The translations under genes and the position numbers were made by a program. Below are positions 20,737 through 30,572 of a stretch of 64,000 nucleotides of DNA, piece after piece; the first letter of the stretch is position 1; each line of letters opens with the position of its first letter. The stretch spans positions 1,227,831-1,291,830 of the forward strand of contig NZ_MLJI01000001.1 in assembly GCF_002095535.1 (NCBI RefSeq), given 5' to 3'. Under the pieces are notes generated by a model. The model ran no database searches. It was not told where the DNA came from and saw only the letters and a list, made by a program, of their open reading frames with translations. The DNA comes from Pantoea cypripedii. Its GTDB lineage: Bacteria > Pseudomonadota > Gammaproteobacteria > Enterobacterales > Enterobacteriaceae.

Positions 20737-21876
20737 ATGTTTGACTATGAAGTATTGCGATTTGTCTGGTGGCTATTGATCGGCATTCTGCTGGTTGGGT
20801 TTGCCGTCACCGAAGGCTTCGACATGGGTGTGGGGATGCTGGTCCGTATTATGGGCCGCTCCGATACGGAACGCCGTGTCATGATTAACACCATCGCCCC
20901 GCACTGGGACGGTAACCAGGTGTGGCTGATCACCGCGGGTGGCGCGCTGTTTGCTGCCTGGCCGATGGTCTACGCCGCCGCGTTTTCCGGCTTCTATGTG
21001 GCGATGATTCTGGTACTGGCCTCTTTGTTCTTCCGTCCGGTGGGTTTTGATTACCGCTCCAAGATTGAAGATGTGCGCTGGCGTGGTATGTGGGACTGGG
21101 GCATTTTCATCGGCAGCTTTGTCCCGCCGCTGGTGATTGGCGTAGCGTTTGGCAACCTGTTGCAGGGTGTGCCGTTCCACGCTGACGAGTATCTGCGTCT
21201 GTTCTACACCGGCAACTTCTTCCAGCTGCTGAATCCGTTTGGACTGCTGGCGGGTGTGATCAGCGTGGCGATGTTCCTGACCCAGGGCGCAACCTATCTG
21301 CAAATGCGTACCACCGGTGAACTGCATGTCCGCGCACGTTCTCTCGCGCAGATTACTGCGTTAGTGATGATGGTGTGCTTCATTCTGGCCGGGGTGTGGG
21401 TGAAATACGGTATCGACGGTTACGTGGTGAAAAGCGTTATCGATCACCATGCTGCGTCTAACCCGCTGGGTAAAGATGTGGTGCGTGAAGCCGGTGCCTG
21501 GCTGGTGAACTTTGAGCAGACCCCGATTCTGTGGATCTTCCCGATATTGGGTGTGGTCATGCCGCTGCTGACTACTCTGTGCTCACGCATGGAGAAAGGG
21601 GCCTGGGCATTTATCTTCTCTTCACTGACGCTGGCAGGTGTGATCATGACCGTGGGCATTGCGATGTTCCCGTTCATCATGCCATCAAGCACCGTGCCGG
21701 GTACCAGCCTGACCATGTGGGATGCGACATCAAGTATGCTGACGCTGAAGATTATGACCTTTGCCGCCATCATTTTTGTCCCACTCATTCTGCTGTACAC
21801 CACCTGGTGTTACTGGAAAATGTTTGGTCGCATCACCAAAGAACACGTTGAGAGCAATACGCACTCCCTGTACTGA
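20737..21876 (+). CDS. cydB: Cytochrome bd-I ubiquinol oxidase subunit II
   Basis: Second large subunit of cytochrome bd, 379 residues with about eight to nine membrane helices. The start MFDYEVLRFVWWLLIG and the GFDMGVGML segment are characteristic. It follows cydA by 11 bases with a GGAGAGC ribosome site and precedes cydX by 15 bases. Confidence 0.97.
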   Translation: MFDYEVLRFVWWLLIGILLVGFAVTEGFDMGVGMLVRIMGRSDTERRVMINTIAPHWDGNQVWLITAGGALFAAWPMVYAAAFSGFYVAMILVLASLFFRPVGFDYRSKIEDVRWRGMWDWGIFIGSFVPPLVIGVAFGNLLQGVPFHADEYLRLFYTGNFFQLLNPFGLLAGVISVAMFLTQGATYLQMRTTGELHVRARSLAQITALVMMVCFILAGVWVKYGIDGYVVKSVIDHHAASNPLGKDVVREAGAWLVNFEQTPILWIFPILGVVMPLLTTLCSRMEKGAWAFIFSSLTLAGVIMTVGIAMFPFIMPSSTVPGTSLTMWDATSSMLTLKIMTFAAIIFVPLILLYTTWCYWKMFGRITKEHVESNTHSLY

Positions 21877-21891
21877 TTAAGGAGCTAGAAC

Positions 21892-22005
21892 ATGTGGTAT
21901 TTTGCCTGGATTCTTGGCACCCTGCTGGCCTGTTCGTTCGGTGTGATCGCGGCACTGGCGCTGGAGCGTGCTGAAGAGAGCGCAGCGAAAGGCGATAAAG
22001 CCTGA
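21892..22005 (+). CDS. cydX: Cytochrome bd-I accessory subunit CydX
   Basis: A 37-residue single-helix subunit starting MWYFAWILGTLLACSFGV, required for stable and active cytochrome bd in E. coli. It has a clear AAGGAGC ribosome site 9 bases before the ATG and sits between cydB and ybgE, as expected. The C-terminal part is short, charged and Ala/Glu/Lys-rich (ERAEESAAKGDKA). The stop overlaps the ybgE ATG (TGATG). Confidence 0.95.
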   Translation: MWYFAWILGTLLACSFGVIAALALERAEESAAKGDKA

Positions 22006-22298
22006 TGCGCCAATTGTTTCAGACCCTGTATCGTCTGATGGATAAAGGCCCGTTACGGGCCTTTTCACTGTTACTGGCCTTATGGCTGGCGGGTTGTGTG
22101 TTCTGGGATCCGTCGCGCTTTGCGGCAAAAACCAGCGCACTTTCGGTCTGGCATGGTGCGGTACTGATTTGGGCGGTGTGTACCGGCGTGATTCACGGCA
22201 CGGGGTTCCGTCCACGTCGGTTACGCTGGCAGGCGTTCTTCACGCCATTACCGGCGATGATTATCCTGCTGGCGGGGATTTTCTGGTTTTATCGTTAA
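22005..22298 (+). CDS. ybgE: Cyd operon protein YbgE
   Basis: A 97-residue membrane protein with about three hydrophobic helices, encoded in the cyd operon of enterobacteria. Its precise role is not established. It starts within the cydX stop codon, so it is coupled to cydX. About 200 bases of non-coding DNA follow before ybgC, where the tol gene set begins. Confidence 0.92.
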   Translation: MRQLFQTLYRLMDKGPLRAFSLLLALWLAGCVFWDPSRFAAKTSALSVWHGAVLIWAVCTGVIHGTGFRPRRLRWQAFFTPLPAMIILLAGIFWFYR

Positions 22299-22506
22299 GT
22301 CCCCGATCAGGACAAATTCAATCCATTTATTGCTGCAATTTCAGGCGCTGATGTGAGTATTTGTCAGCGTCTGGTCAAGAAATCTGCCGAAAATCCTTCC
22401 GGTTGTTACCGTCTGATAATTATTTTCTCGGGGCGTCAGCGGGCCATTCCCAAGCCGATCTCACTTGCGTATAGTAGCAACGTTTAAAATGATACCGGGA
22501 TGTAGA

Positions 22507-23594
<1,088 letters not shown>

Positions 23595-23607
23595 GTCGAG
23601 GTAAACG

Positions 23608-24036
23608 ATGGCCAGAACCCGTGGTCGCGGACGCCGCGATCTTAAGTCTGAAATCAACATCGTTCCGCTGCTGGACGTGCTGCTGGTGCTGTTGCTGATC
23701 TTTATGGCAACCGCGCCGATCATTACCCAAAGCGTGGAAGTGGATCTGCCGGATGCAACCGACTCGAAGACGGTCTCCAGCGATGATAATCCGCCGGTGA
23801 TTGTTGAAGTTGCGGGGGTAGGGCAGTACAGCCTGGTGGTGGATCACGATCGTATGAATCAGCTCCCGCCTGAGCAGGTGGTGAGCGAAGCACAGCGCCG
23901 ACTGGAAGCCAATCCGAAGACGGTCTTCCTGATCGGTGGCGCAAAAGACGTGCCTTACGACGAAATCATCAAGGCGCTTAACCTGCTGCATCAGGCTGGC
24001 GTGAAATCTGTCGGTTTGATGACGCAGCCGATTTAA
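23608..24036 (+). CDS. tolR: Tol-Pal system protein TolR
   Basis: ExbD-like subunit, 142 residues with one membrane segment. The proton-path aspartate lies in the conserved NIVPLLDVLLVLLLIF region. The periplasmic part follows the helix. It lies 13 bases after tolQ and 25 bases before tolA. Confidence 0.97.
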   Translation: MARTRGRGRRDLKSEINIVPLLDVLLVLLLIFMATAPIITQSVEVDLPDATDSKTVSSDDNPPVIVEVAGVGQYSLVVDHDRMNQLPPEQVVSEAQRRLEANPKTVFLIGGAKDVPYDEIIKALNLLHQAGVKSVGLMTQPI

Positions 24037-24061
24037 AGCGAACCGTTTTTGGGAACCGAGA

Positions 24062-25318
24062 GTGTCGAAGGCAACCGAGCAAAACGAGAAGTTAAAGCGC
24101 GCGATAATCATATCGGTGATTCTGCACATCGTGTTGATCGCCTTGCTGGTCTGGAGCTCGTTTAACGAAAAAGTTGAATCCAGCGGTGGTGGTGGCGGTA
24201 GCGATATCGACGCAGTGATGGTGGACCCGGGTGCCGTGGTCGATCAGTACAACCGTCAGCAGAATCAGCAGAGCGATAGCCAGCGTGCCGAGCAGCAGCG
24301 TCAGAAGCAGTCGCAGCAGCAGGCCGAAGAGTTGCAGCAGAAGCAGGCCGCCGAACAACAGCGTCTGAAAGAGCTGGAAAAAGAACGTCTGCAGGCGCAA
24401 CAGGATGCCAAAGAGCAGGCGAAGCAGCAGGCTGAACAGCAAAAAGCGGCTGAAGCGGCGGCGAAGCAGGCGCAGGAAGAACAGAAAGCAGCGGAAGCCG
24501 CGGCAGCCAAAGCCAAAGCCGATGCCAAAGCGGAGGCGGATGCCCAGGCGAAAGCCGCAGCGGATGCTAAGCAGAAGGCGGAAGAACAGGCGAAACAGGC
24601 TGCGGCCGAAGCGAAGAAACAGGCTGAACAGGAAGCGAAAGCGGCAGCCGCCGAGGCAGCGAAAGAAAAAGCTGCTCAGGAAGCAAAAGCGGCCGCCCAG
24701 GCGAAGGCCAAAGCGGATGCGGAAGCCAAAGCGCAGGCAGCGGCAGATGCGAAGGCGAAAGCTGCGCAGGAAGCGAAAGCTGCTGCCGCCGAAGCAGCGA
24801 AAGAGAAAGCGGCTGCAGAAGCAAAAGCCGAGGCAGCGGCCAAAGCCAAAGCGGATGCCGCAGCGAAAGCCAAAGCCGCAGCGGATGCGAAGAAGAAAGC
24901 CGCAGCCGAAGCCGCGAAGAATGAAAACGCCGTTGACGATCTGCTGGGTGGCCTCTCATCCGGTAAGAATGCACCGAAAAGTGGTAACGCTGCCGCTTCC
25001 GGTGGTGGCGCGGCGGGACAAGGTAATCAGAAGAAAGCCGGAGCCTCGGGAGCCGAAATTAACTCCTATATGGGCCAGGTGGTTGCGGCGATTCAGAGCC
25101 GTTTCTATGATGCCGATTCATACAAAGGAAAAGAGTGTAACCTGCGCATCAAGCTGGCTCCGGATGGTCTGCTGATTGATGTGAAAGCGGAGGGCGGCGA
25201 TCCGGCATTGTGCCAGGCGGCGGTCTCAGCAGCCAAACAGGCACGTATACCGAAGCCACCTTCACAGGCGGTGTATGAAGTGTTCAAAAACGCACCAATG
25301 GATTTCAAACCACAGTAA
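24062..25318 (+). CDS. tolA: Envelope-spanning protein TolA
   Basis: Links the TolQR motor to TolB/Pal during outer-membrane constriction. At 418 residues it is close to E. coli TolA. There is one N-terminal membrane helix with the SHLS-like region (about residues 13-34, ISVILHIVLIALLVW), a Gly-rich hinge, then ~240 residues of Ala/Lys/Glu/Gln-rich helix (domain II, residues ~55-290). A second Gly-rich linker follows, then a globular domain III with two cysteines. The start is GTG. The skewed composition of domain II creates long spurious open frames on both strands. Confidence 0.96.
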   Translation: MSKATEQNEKLKRAIIISVILHIVLIALLVWSSFNEKVESSGGGGGSDIDAVMVDPGAVVDQYNRQQNQQSDSQRAEQQRQKQSQQQAEELQQKQAAEQQRLKELEKERLQAQQDAKEQAKQQAEQQKAAEAAAKQAQEEQKAAEAAAAKAKADAKAEADAQAKAAADAKQKAEEQAKQAAAEAKKQAEQEAKAAAAEAAKEKAAQEAKAAAQAKAKADAEAKAQAAADAKAKAAQEAKAAAAEAAKEKAAAEAKAEAAAKAKADAAAKAKAAADAKKKAAAEAAKNENAVDDLLGGLSSGKNAPKSGNAAASGGGAAGQGNQKKAGASGAEINSYMGQVVAAIQSRFYDADSYKGKECNLRIKLAPDGLLIDVKAEGGDPALCQAAVSAAKQARIPKPPSQAVYEVFKNAPMDFKPQ

Positions 25319-25433
25319 TGCAGTAACAAACGGCAGGTTGAACTAAGGTTAGCTTGCCGTAATCTATGAGTACCCGTTTTTTTCAGGAACAGTGCGAATT
25401 ATCGTGAACTGAGGTTCAGATAAGGGAGAAAAG

Positions 25434-26729
25434 ATGAAGCAGGCACTTCGTGTAACCTTAGGTTTTTTTGTACTGCTGTGGGCGGCGATGCTGCACGCGG
25501 AAGTACGCATTGAAATTACGCAGGGCGTGAATACTGCGCGTCCTATTGGTGTGGTTCCTTTCCAGTGGGCCGGTCCGGGCGCTGCACCAGAAGATATTGG
25601 TGGCATCGTCGCAGCAGACTTGCGCAACAGCGGTAAATTCAATCCGCTGGATCGCTCGCGTCTGCCGCAGCAGCCGACCAGCGCGCAGCAGGTTCAGCCT
25701 GCCGCGTGGAGCGCACTGGGTATTGATGCCGTGGTGGTGGGTCAGGTTACCCCGAACCCGGATGGCAGCTACCAGATCGCCTATCAGCTGGTTGATACCG
25801 GTGGTGCGCCTGGTACGGTGCTGGCACAGAACTCTTACAAAGTGACGAAGCAGTGGTTGCGCTATGCCGCACACACCGCCAGTGACGAAGTGTTTGAGAA
25901 GCTGACCGGTATCAAAGGTGCCTTCCGTACACGTATCGCCTATGTGGTGCAGACCAACGGCGGTCAGTTCCCGTATGAGCTGCGCGTATCGGATTACGAT
26001 GGCTACAACCAGTTTGTGGTTCACCGTTCACCAGAGCCGCTGATGTCGCCGACCTGGTCACCAGACGGCAGCAAACTGGCTTACGTAACCTTTGAAAGTG
26101 GCAAATCGGCGCTGGTTATCCAGACGCTGGCCAACGGTGCTATTCGTCAGGTTGCCTCGTTCCCACGTCATAACGGCGCACCGGCCTTCTCGCCGGATGG
26201 TTCTAAACTGGCTTTCGCTCTGTCGAAAACCGGTAGCCTGAACCTGTATGTGATGGACCTGGCATCAGGTCAGATTCGTCAGATCACGGATGGCCGTTAC
26301 AACAGCACTGAGCCGACCTGGTTCCCGGATAGCCAGACTCTGGCCTATACCTCAGACCAGGCGGGTGCACCTCAGATTTACAAAATTGGCATTAACGGCG
26401 GTGCGGCACAGCGTATTACCTGGGAAGGTTCACAGAACCAGGATGCGGATGTGTCAGCCGACGGTAAAACGATGGTGATGATTAGCAGCGCCGGTGGCGC
26501 TCAGCACGTCGCCAAACAGGATCTGGAAACGGGAGCCGTTCAAACGTTAACGGACACGTTCCTGGATGAGACGCCAAGTCTGGCTCCTAACGGCACGATG
26601 GTAATCTATAGCTCTACTCAGGGGATGGGTTCCGTGTTGCAGTTGGTTTCAACCGATGGGCGTTTCAAAGCGCGTCTTCCGGCAACTGATGGACAGGTAA
26701 AATCACCTGCCTGGTCGCCGTATCTGTGA
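25434..26729 (+). CDS. tolB: Tol-Pal system beta-propeller protein TolB
   Basis: Periplasmic protein of 431 residues with a cleavable signal peptide (cleavage near [10 protein letters not shown]), an N-terminal domain that binds TolA, and a six-bladed WD/PQQ-like propeller (repeated SPDGSKLA type segments) that binds Pal. It is preceded by GGGAGAAAAG and separated from tolA by 115 bases. That gap contains a hairpin (ACGGCA...TGCCGT, 25330-25360), so tolB may have an additional promoter, as in E. coli. Confidence 0.97.
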   Translation: MKQALRVTLGFFVLLWAAMLHAEVRIEITQGVNTARPIGVVPFQWAGPGAAPEDIGGIVAADLRNSGKFNPLDRSRLPQQPTSAQQVQPAAWSALGIDAVVVGQVTPNPDGSYQIAYQLVDTGGAPGTVLAQNSYKVTKQWLRYAAHTASDEVFEKLTGIKGAFRTRIAYVVQTNGGQFPYELRVSDYDGYNQFVVHRSPEPLMSPTWSPDGSKLAYVTFESGKSALVIQTLANGAIRQVASFPRHNGAPAFSPDGSKLAFALSKTGSLNLYVMDLASGQIRQITDGRYNSTEPTWFPDSQTLAYTSDQAGAPQIYKIGINGGAAQRITWEGSQNQDADVSADGKTMVMISSAGGAQHVAKQDLETGAVQTLTDTFLDETPSLAPNGTMVIYSSTQGMGSVLQLVSTDGRFKARLPATDGQVKSPAWSPYL

Positions 26730-26735
26730 TGCATC

Positions 26736-26759
26736 TATCCCCTGCTGAGGTGGGGGATA
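26736..26759 (+). promoter_or_regulatory. Intercistronic hairpin between tolB and pal
   Basis: TATCCCC pairs with GGGGATA around a 10-base loop, directly after the tolB stop, with no U-tract. It is likely to stabilise the upstream mRNA or mark a processing site rather than terminate. Confidence 0.5.
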
Positions 26760-26794
26760 AATATGTATGGCAAACAATATAATAGGATAAAGAA

Positions 26795-27310
26795 ATGCAA
26801 CTGAACAAAGTGCTGAAGGGTTTGATGCTGGCTCTGCCGGTTATCGCAGTGGCTGCATGTAGCTCTCACAAAAACAACAACAATGACCAGACTGGTATGG
26901 GTGCTGATGGCGCTAACGGTTCTGGCATGAACAGCGGCAACATGTCTTCTGACGAGCAAGCGCGTCTGCAAATGCAGCAGCTGCAGCAGAACAACATCGT
27001 TTACTTCGGTCTGGACAAGTATGACGTGCAGTCTGAGTACGCTCAGATGCTGGATCAGCACGCTGCTTTCCTGCGTAGCAACCCGTCATACAAAGTGACC
27101 ATCGAAGGTCACGCGGATGAGCGCGGTACGCCGGAATACAACATCGCCCTGGGCGAGCGTCGTGCTACCGCAGTTAAAATGTACCTGCAGGGTAAAGGCG
27201 TGTCAGCTGATCAGATGTCTATCGTTTCTTACGGTAAAGAGAAGCCGGCAGTTCTGGGTCACGACGAAGCGGCTTACGCTAAAAACCGTCGTGCCGTTCT
27301 GGTTTACTAA
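26795..27310 (+). CDS. pal: Peptidoglycan-associated lipoprotein Pal
   Basis: Outer-membrane lipoprotein, 171 residues. The lipobox VAACSS places the lipidated cysteine near residue 22. A short Asn/Gly/Ser-rich linker follows, then the OmpA-like peptidoglycan-binding domain ([20 protein letters not shown]). An AGGATAAAGAA ribosome site precedes the ATG. It partners TolB and is needed for outer-membrane integrity. Confidence 0.97.
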   Translation: MQLNKVLKGLMLALPVIAVAACSSHKNNNNDQTGMGADGANGSGMNSGNMSSDEQARLQMQQLQQNNIVYFGLDKYDVQSEYAQMLDQHAAFLRSNPSYKVTIEGHADERGTPEYNIALGERRATAVKMYLQGKGVSADQMSIVSYGKEKPAVLGHDEAAYAKNRRAVLVY

Positions 27311-27319
27311 GATAAGCAC

Positions 27320-28138
27320 ATGATGAGTAACTTCAGACTTCATCTCTTGAGTCTGTCGTTACTGGTTGGTGTAGCGGCCCCCTGGGCCGCTACTGCCCAG
27401 GCGTCAATCAGTAGCGTTGGCTCAGGCTCGGTCGAAGACCGTGTCACCACTCTTGAACGTATCTCCAATGCCCAGGCTCAGCTAATGCAGCAGTTGCAGC
27501 AGCAGATGAGTGATAACCAAAGCGATATCGATTCGCTGCGCGGGCAAATTCAGCAGAATACCTATCAGCTTAATCAGGTGATTGAGCGCCAGAAGCAGAT
27601 CTACCAGCAGATCGACAGTTTGAGCAGCGGTAATAACGGTGCCCAGGCCAGCGGTGGCGGTGGTGATGCGACGGCAGCCGCCGCCGGTGCTGGTGCTGGA
27701 GCAGCAGCCGCTGATGCGGGCAGCAGTGCAGCTGCAGCCCCAGCCGCAGCACCGACGCAAAGCGGTGATGCCAACAGCGACTACAACGCTGCCGTGGCGC
27801 TGATTCTGGAGAAGAAGCAGTATGATCAGGCCATTACTGCGCTGCAGGCATGGGTGAAGCGTTATCCTGATTCTACCTATCAGCCGAATGCGAATTACTG
27901 GCTGGGTCAGTTGTTTTACAACAAGGGCAAAAAGGACGATGCGGCCTATTATTTTGCCACTGTGGTAAAAAACTACCCGAAATCGCCTAAGGCTGCAGAA
28001 GCGTTGTTTAAGGTTGGGGTGATCATGCAGGAGAAGAACGATACGGCGAAAGCCAAAGCGGTCTACCAGCAAGTGATCAAACAATTCCCAAACAGCGAAT
28101 CTGCCAAACTGGCTCAGAAGCGTCTCGCCGGGTTGTAA
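27320..28138 (+). CDS. cpoB: Cell division coordinator CpoB
   Basis: Periplasmic protein of 272 residues that links Tol function with peptidoglycan synthesis at the septum. It has a signal peptide (cleavage after about ATAQA), an N-terminal coiled coil that trimerises (residues ~40-95), a low-complexity Gly/Ala/Ser linker (~110-150), and C-terminal TPR repeats (NYWLGQLFYNKGKKDDAAYY). Two adjacent ATG codons (27320, 27323) are possible starts. The Ala/Gly linker is unusually regular and appears longer than in E. coli YbgF. Confidence 0.95.
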   Translation: MMSNFRLHLLSLSLLVGVAAPWAATAQASISSVGSGSVEDRVTTLERISNAQAQLMQQLQQQMSDNQSDIDSLRGQIQQNTYQLNQVIERQKQIYQQIDSLSSGNNGAQASGGGGDATAAAAGAGAGAAAADAGSSAAAAPAAAPTQSGDANSDYNAAVALILEKKQYDQAITALQAWVKRYPDSTYQPNANYWLGQLFYNKGKKDDAAYYFATVVKNYPKSPKAAEALFKVGVIMQEKNDTAKAKAVYQQVIKQFPNSESAKLAQKRLAGL

Positions 28139-28225
28139 TTTGTGCAGCACAGACCGGATTTCGTGTGATTTCTGGTCTTGCCGCATGAAAGGTAAGCAAT
28201 TGAGTCAGTTGGTGGAAAATAAGGG

Positions 28226-28253
28226 TTGCGCTACCCCGCTAAATCAGTAATAT
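28226..28253 (+). promoter_or_regulatory. Probable promoter of the tRNA-Lys genes
   Basis: TTGCGC (28226-28231), 16-base spacer, TAATAT (28248-28253), followed by a G/C-rich discriminator (GCCGCCG), as is usual for stringently controlled stable RNA promoters. It starts about 50 bases before the first tRNA. Confidence 0.55.
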
Positions 28254-28304
28254 ATGCCGCCGTTGCCGGGACATATCTTAACAAGTATCGGCAGCGCTGA
28301 AGAT

Positions 28305-28380
28305 GGGTCGTTAGCTCAGTTGGTAGAGCAGTTGACTTTTAATCAATTGGTCGCAGGTTCGAATCCTGCACGACCCACCA
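28305..28380 (+). tRNA. tRNA-Lys (anticodon TTT)
   Basis: A 76-base tRNA gene with encoded CCA. The acceptor stem GGGTCGT pairs with ACGACCC; anticodon loop CTTTTAA carries TTT; T-loop region GGTTCGAATCC is canonical. The position after cpoB matches the E. coli lysT locus. No valine tRNA genes are interspersed here, unlike E. coli. Confidence 0.98.
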
Positions 28381-28432
28381 TCTCAACCCCAGCCGGTTCA
28401 GTGTTTTCTTCAGTTCGCTTCACAACCACGAT

Positions 28433-28508
28433 GGGTCGTTAGCTCAGTTGGTAGAGCAGTTGACTTTTAATCAATTGGTCGCAGGTTCGAATCCTGCACG
28501 ACCCACCA
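28433..28508 (+). tRNA. tRNA-Lys (anticodon TTT), second copy
   Basis: Sequence identical to the first copy by inspection, 52 bases downstream, with encoded CCA. It is likely part of one tri-cistronic tRNA transcript. Confidence 0.98.
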
Positions 28509-28541
28509 TCTGGTAGTTCTGGTTGTAAGCCCTCATCGAGC

Positions 28542-28617
28542 GGGTCGTTAGCTCAGTTGGTAGAGCAGTTGACTTTTAATCAATTGGTCGCAGGTTCGAA
28601 TCCTGCACGACCCACCA
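28542..28617 (+). tRNA. tRNA-Lys (anticodon TTT), third copy
   Basis: Identical 76-base copy, 33 bases after the second. Its 3' end and the following terminator are duplicated about 168 bases further on. Confidence 0.98.
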
Positions 28618-28819
28618 ATGTAGAAAGGCGCCCTAAAGGCGCCTTTTTGCTATGCGCGCAAAGTGCAGGATGAGAACCTGCAGCAGGTTCGACTGAATCG
28701 CCGGGAGCGATTCAGGCTGATGCGTCAGCATCACCCGCAGGGCGAGGCCCCGGATGGGCCGAGGCATATCCTGCACGACCCACCAATGTAGAAAGGCGCC
28801 CTAAAGGCGCCTTTTTGCT
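28600..28819 (+). repeat. 52-bp direct repeat (tRNA 3' end plus terminator) flanking a palindromic element
   Basis: Bases 28600-28651 and 28768-28819 are identical. Each holds the last 18 bases of tRNA-Lys through CCA and the rho-independent terminator. The 116 bases between them are not tRNA. They contain consecutive hairpins: GAACCTG-CAG-CAGGTTC, TGAATCGC-CGGGA-GCGATTCA, TGATGC-GTCA-GCATCA and GGCCC-CGGAT-GGGCC. An outer inverted pair, GTGCAGGAT (28662) and ATCCTGCAC (28768), brackets them. Confidence 0.85.
28625..28649 (+). terminator. Terminator of the tRNA-Lys transcript
   Basis: AGGCGCC pairs with GGCGCCT around a short CTAA loop and runs into TTTTT. A second identical terminator follows in the duplicated segment at about 28793-28817. 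Confidence 0.85.
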
Positions 28820-28829
28820 TTTCGGCGTT

Positions 28830-28906
28830 GTAGCGGCGCGATTTATCGCGCTGTTTTCAGCCGACGTGCCACATCATAAAACCTGCGCGATAAATCGCGC
28901 CGCTAC
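28830..28906. repeat. REP-like palindrome pair (copy 1)
   Basis: Two inverted copies of the REP-like unit beginning GTAGCGGCGCGATTTATCGC, at 28830-28851 (plus sense) and 28885-28906 (reverse), separated by 33 bases. The pair sits between the duplicated tRNA terminator and the convergent alkA-type gene. Confidence 0.85.
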
Positions 28907-28941
28907 GTATCAATGCCAATCACGCGAGCTGATACGACTTC

Positions 28942-30414
28942 TTAACTGGCAGGCATTGTGCGATTAATCCCGCCGCTACGCCAGATATGCAACACCGCAT
29001 AGCTACGCCACGGTCGCCACACCTGAGATAACAGCTCTGCTTCCTTCGCACTGACGCCGCCGAGATTATTACGAATGGCGATATCTTCTTTGGGAAACGC
29101 ATCCGGCCAGCGCAGGGCACGCATCGCAATATAGCTGGCAGTCCACGGCCCGACGCCTTTCAGTGCCAGCAGCTGTTGTACCACCACATCGGGATGTACC
29201 GCGCCATTAAAGCGTAACGCGCCTGAGGCACAAGCCTGCGCCAGCGCCATGATCGCCTGGGCTCGTGCGCTGACGATGCCAAGACTGGCGATATCATCCT
29301 GCGTCGCCGTTGCCAGCGATTCAGCACTGGGGGACAAACGGGATAACTCAGGCCATGGCGTCTCCAGCGGCTCGCCAAAACGCTGCGCCACCCGGCTGCT
29401 TAAGGTGGTGGCGGCTTTGACGGTGACCTGCTGGCCGAGAATCGCCCGCACGCCCAGTTCAAAACCGTCAAATGCTCCCGGTACGCGCAGACCAGGAGAA
29501 TTTGCCAGGCTCGGGGCCAGCAGAGGGTCCTGAGACAGTTGATCGGCGATACGCTGGGGTTGGGCATCCAAATCAAATAAATCGCGCAGACGGCGCAGCA
29601 GGGCGGGTAGCACCGGGGTCAGGCTGGTAGTGAATTGCACCTTCAGCGCCTGTTTCTCAGGATAATGGCTGACACGCACCCAGCCGCGACAGCCACCCAG
29701 CGCCACGGTGCGGTGATAAACGCCATCCGCCACCCATTCCACTTCCTTCATTACGCGCTGTTGCAGAAAATCGAGTATCGCGTCCCAGTCATAGGGGGGA
29801 CGATAGCTGAGGCGCAGCTCGGCGCTTTCCTGCAACTGTGTGCCGGTGGCGGGGGCGCTTTCCTTACGGAGGCGGGACGGGGTCATGCGATAGCGCGCCT
29901 GAAACACATCATTAAAGCGGCGCAGGCTGCGGAAACCGCTGGCGAAGGCAATTTCCGTCACCGGCAGCGTGGTTTCGGTCAACAGCTGCTTCGCCAGCAG
30001 CATGCGGCGTGTCTGGCGCAGTTCGAGCGGAGAAACGCCCAGTTCCTGCTGCACCACGCGTCTTAGCTGGCGCTCGCTCAAACCAAACTCGGTGGCAATC
30101 TCGGCCAGCGTCTCCTGCTCTTCAAGCAGCCCCTCCTCAATACGCCGAATCAGCCGATCGGCGATGCGATGATGGCTATCAACCGGTGCGAAGCCTGGAG
30201 CCAGTTCAGGACGACAGCGCAGGCAGGGGCGGAAATGTGCTTTTTCCGCGGCTTCGGCGCTGGAAAAAAACAGGCAATTCTTCTGCATTGGCGCTTTGAC
30301 CGGGCAAATTGGCCGGCAATAAATACCGGTCGATGTCACGCCGACAAAAAACAAGCCGTCGAAGCGGCTATCGCGTGAAGTCAGCGCCTGGTAGGCAATG
30401 TCGGGATCAAACAT
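28942..30414 (-). CDS. Ada-N / AraC HTH / AlkA fusion (3-methyladenine DNA glycosylase 2 family)
   Basis: A 490-residue fusion. Residues ~1-75 are the Ada zinc domain with Cys33, Cys37, Cys64 and Cys67 (TGIYCRPICP, RPCLRC), where Ada accepts methyl from phosphotriesters. Residues ~90-190 are an AraC-type helix-turn-helix. Residues ~200-490 are AlkA, with an N-terminal domain and HhH-GPD motif (LKGVGPWTASYIAMRA), and an aspartate (KEDIAI) at the catalytic position. The start at 30414 is chosen for the GGAGACGAAG ribosome site and the Ada-type N-terminus; a longer frame to 30585 overlaps the divergent gene. It probably excises alkylated bases and activates transcription when methylated. Confidence 0.93.
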   Translation of the reverse strand: MFDPDIAYQALTSRDSRFDGLFFVGVTSTGIYCRPICPVKAPMQKNCLFFSSAEAAEKAHFRPCLRCRPELAPGFAPVDSHHRIADRLIRRIEEGLLEEQETLAEIATEFGLSERQLRRVVQQELGVSPLELRQTRRMLLAKQLLTETTLPVTEIAFASGFRSLRRFNDVFQARYRMTPSRLRKESAPATGTQLQESAELRLSYRPPYDWDAILDFLQQRVMKEVEWVADGVYHRTVALGGCRGWVRVSHYPEKQALKVQFTTSLTPVLPALLRRLRDLFDLDAQPQRIADQLSQDPLLAPSLANSPGLRVPGAFDGFELGVRAILGQQVTVKAATTLSSRVAQRFGEPLETPWPELSRLSPSAESLATATQDDIASLGIVSARAQAIMALAQACASGALRFNGAVHPDVVVQQLLALKGVGPWTASYIAMRALRWPDAFPKEDIAIRNNLGGVSAKEAELLSQVWRPWRSYAVLHIWRSGGINRTMPAS

Positions 30415-30461
30415 CTTCGTCTCCAGCAAATAAGCCGCATCCTCGCGCAACCCTGATGAGA

Positions 30462-30520
30462 AAACTGGCTGCTTTCGGACAGCTAACCAGTTTATCTGCA
30501 TGACCGAAAACAGCCAGTTT
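30462..30520. promoter_or_regulatory. Inverted repeat in the alkA-fusion/ogt divergent promoter
   Basis: AAACTGGCTGCTTTCGG (30462-30478) is repeated in reverse complement at 30504-30520 with one mismatch. A third half-site, ACCAGTTT, lies between them at 30486-30493. A -10-like GATAAT follows at 30537 for the rightward gene. It is a candidate operator for the Ada-type regulator encoded next to it. Confidence 0.6.
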
Positions 30521-30572
30521 ATCGCGTCAAAAGTGCGATAATGCTCCCCTGATATCAAGCCGGAGGCGCACC

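Noticed and set aside
24405..25175. Long Arg/Lys-rich open frame inside tolA and two leucine-rich or Ala-rich frames opposite
   Set aside because: They are frame shadows of the repetitive Ala/Lys/Glu codons of TolA domain II; no ribosome site and absurd composition.
28254..28442. Small open frame covering the first tRNA-Lys
   Set aside because: It is explained by the tRNA gene and its spacer; there is no independent support.
28652..28767. CRISPR-like or fourth tRNA reading of the palindromic insert
   Set aside because: No regular repeat-spacer pattern, and no D-arm or anticodon arm can be found; only the tRNA 3' end is duplicated.
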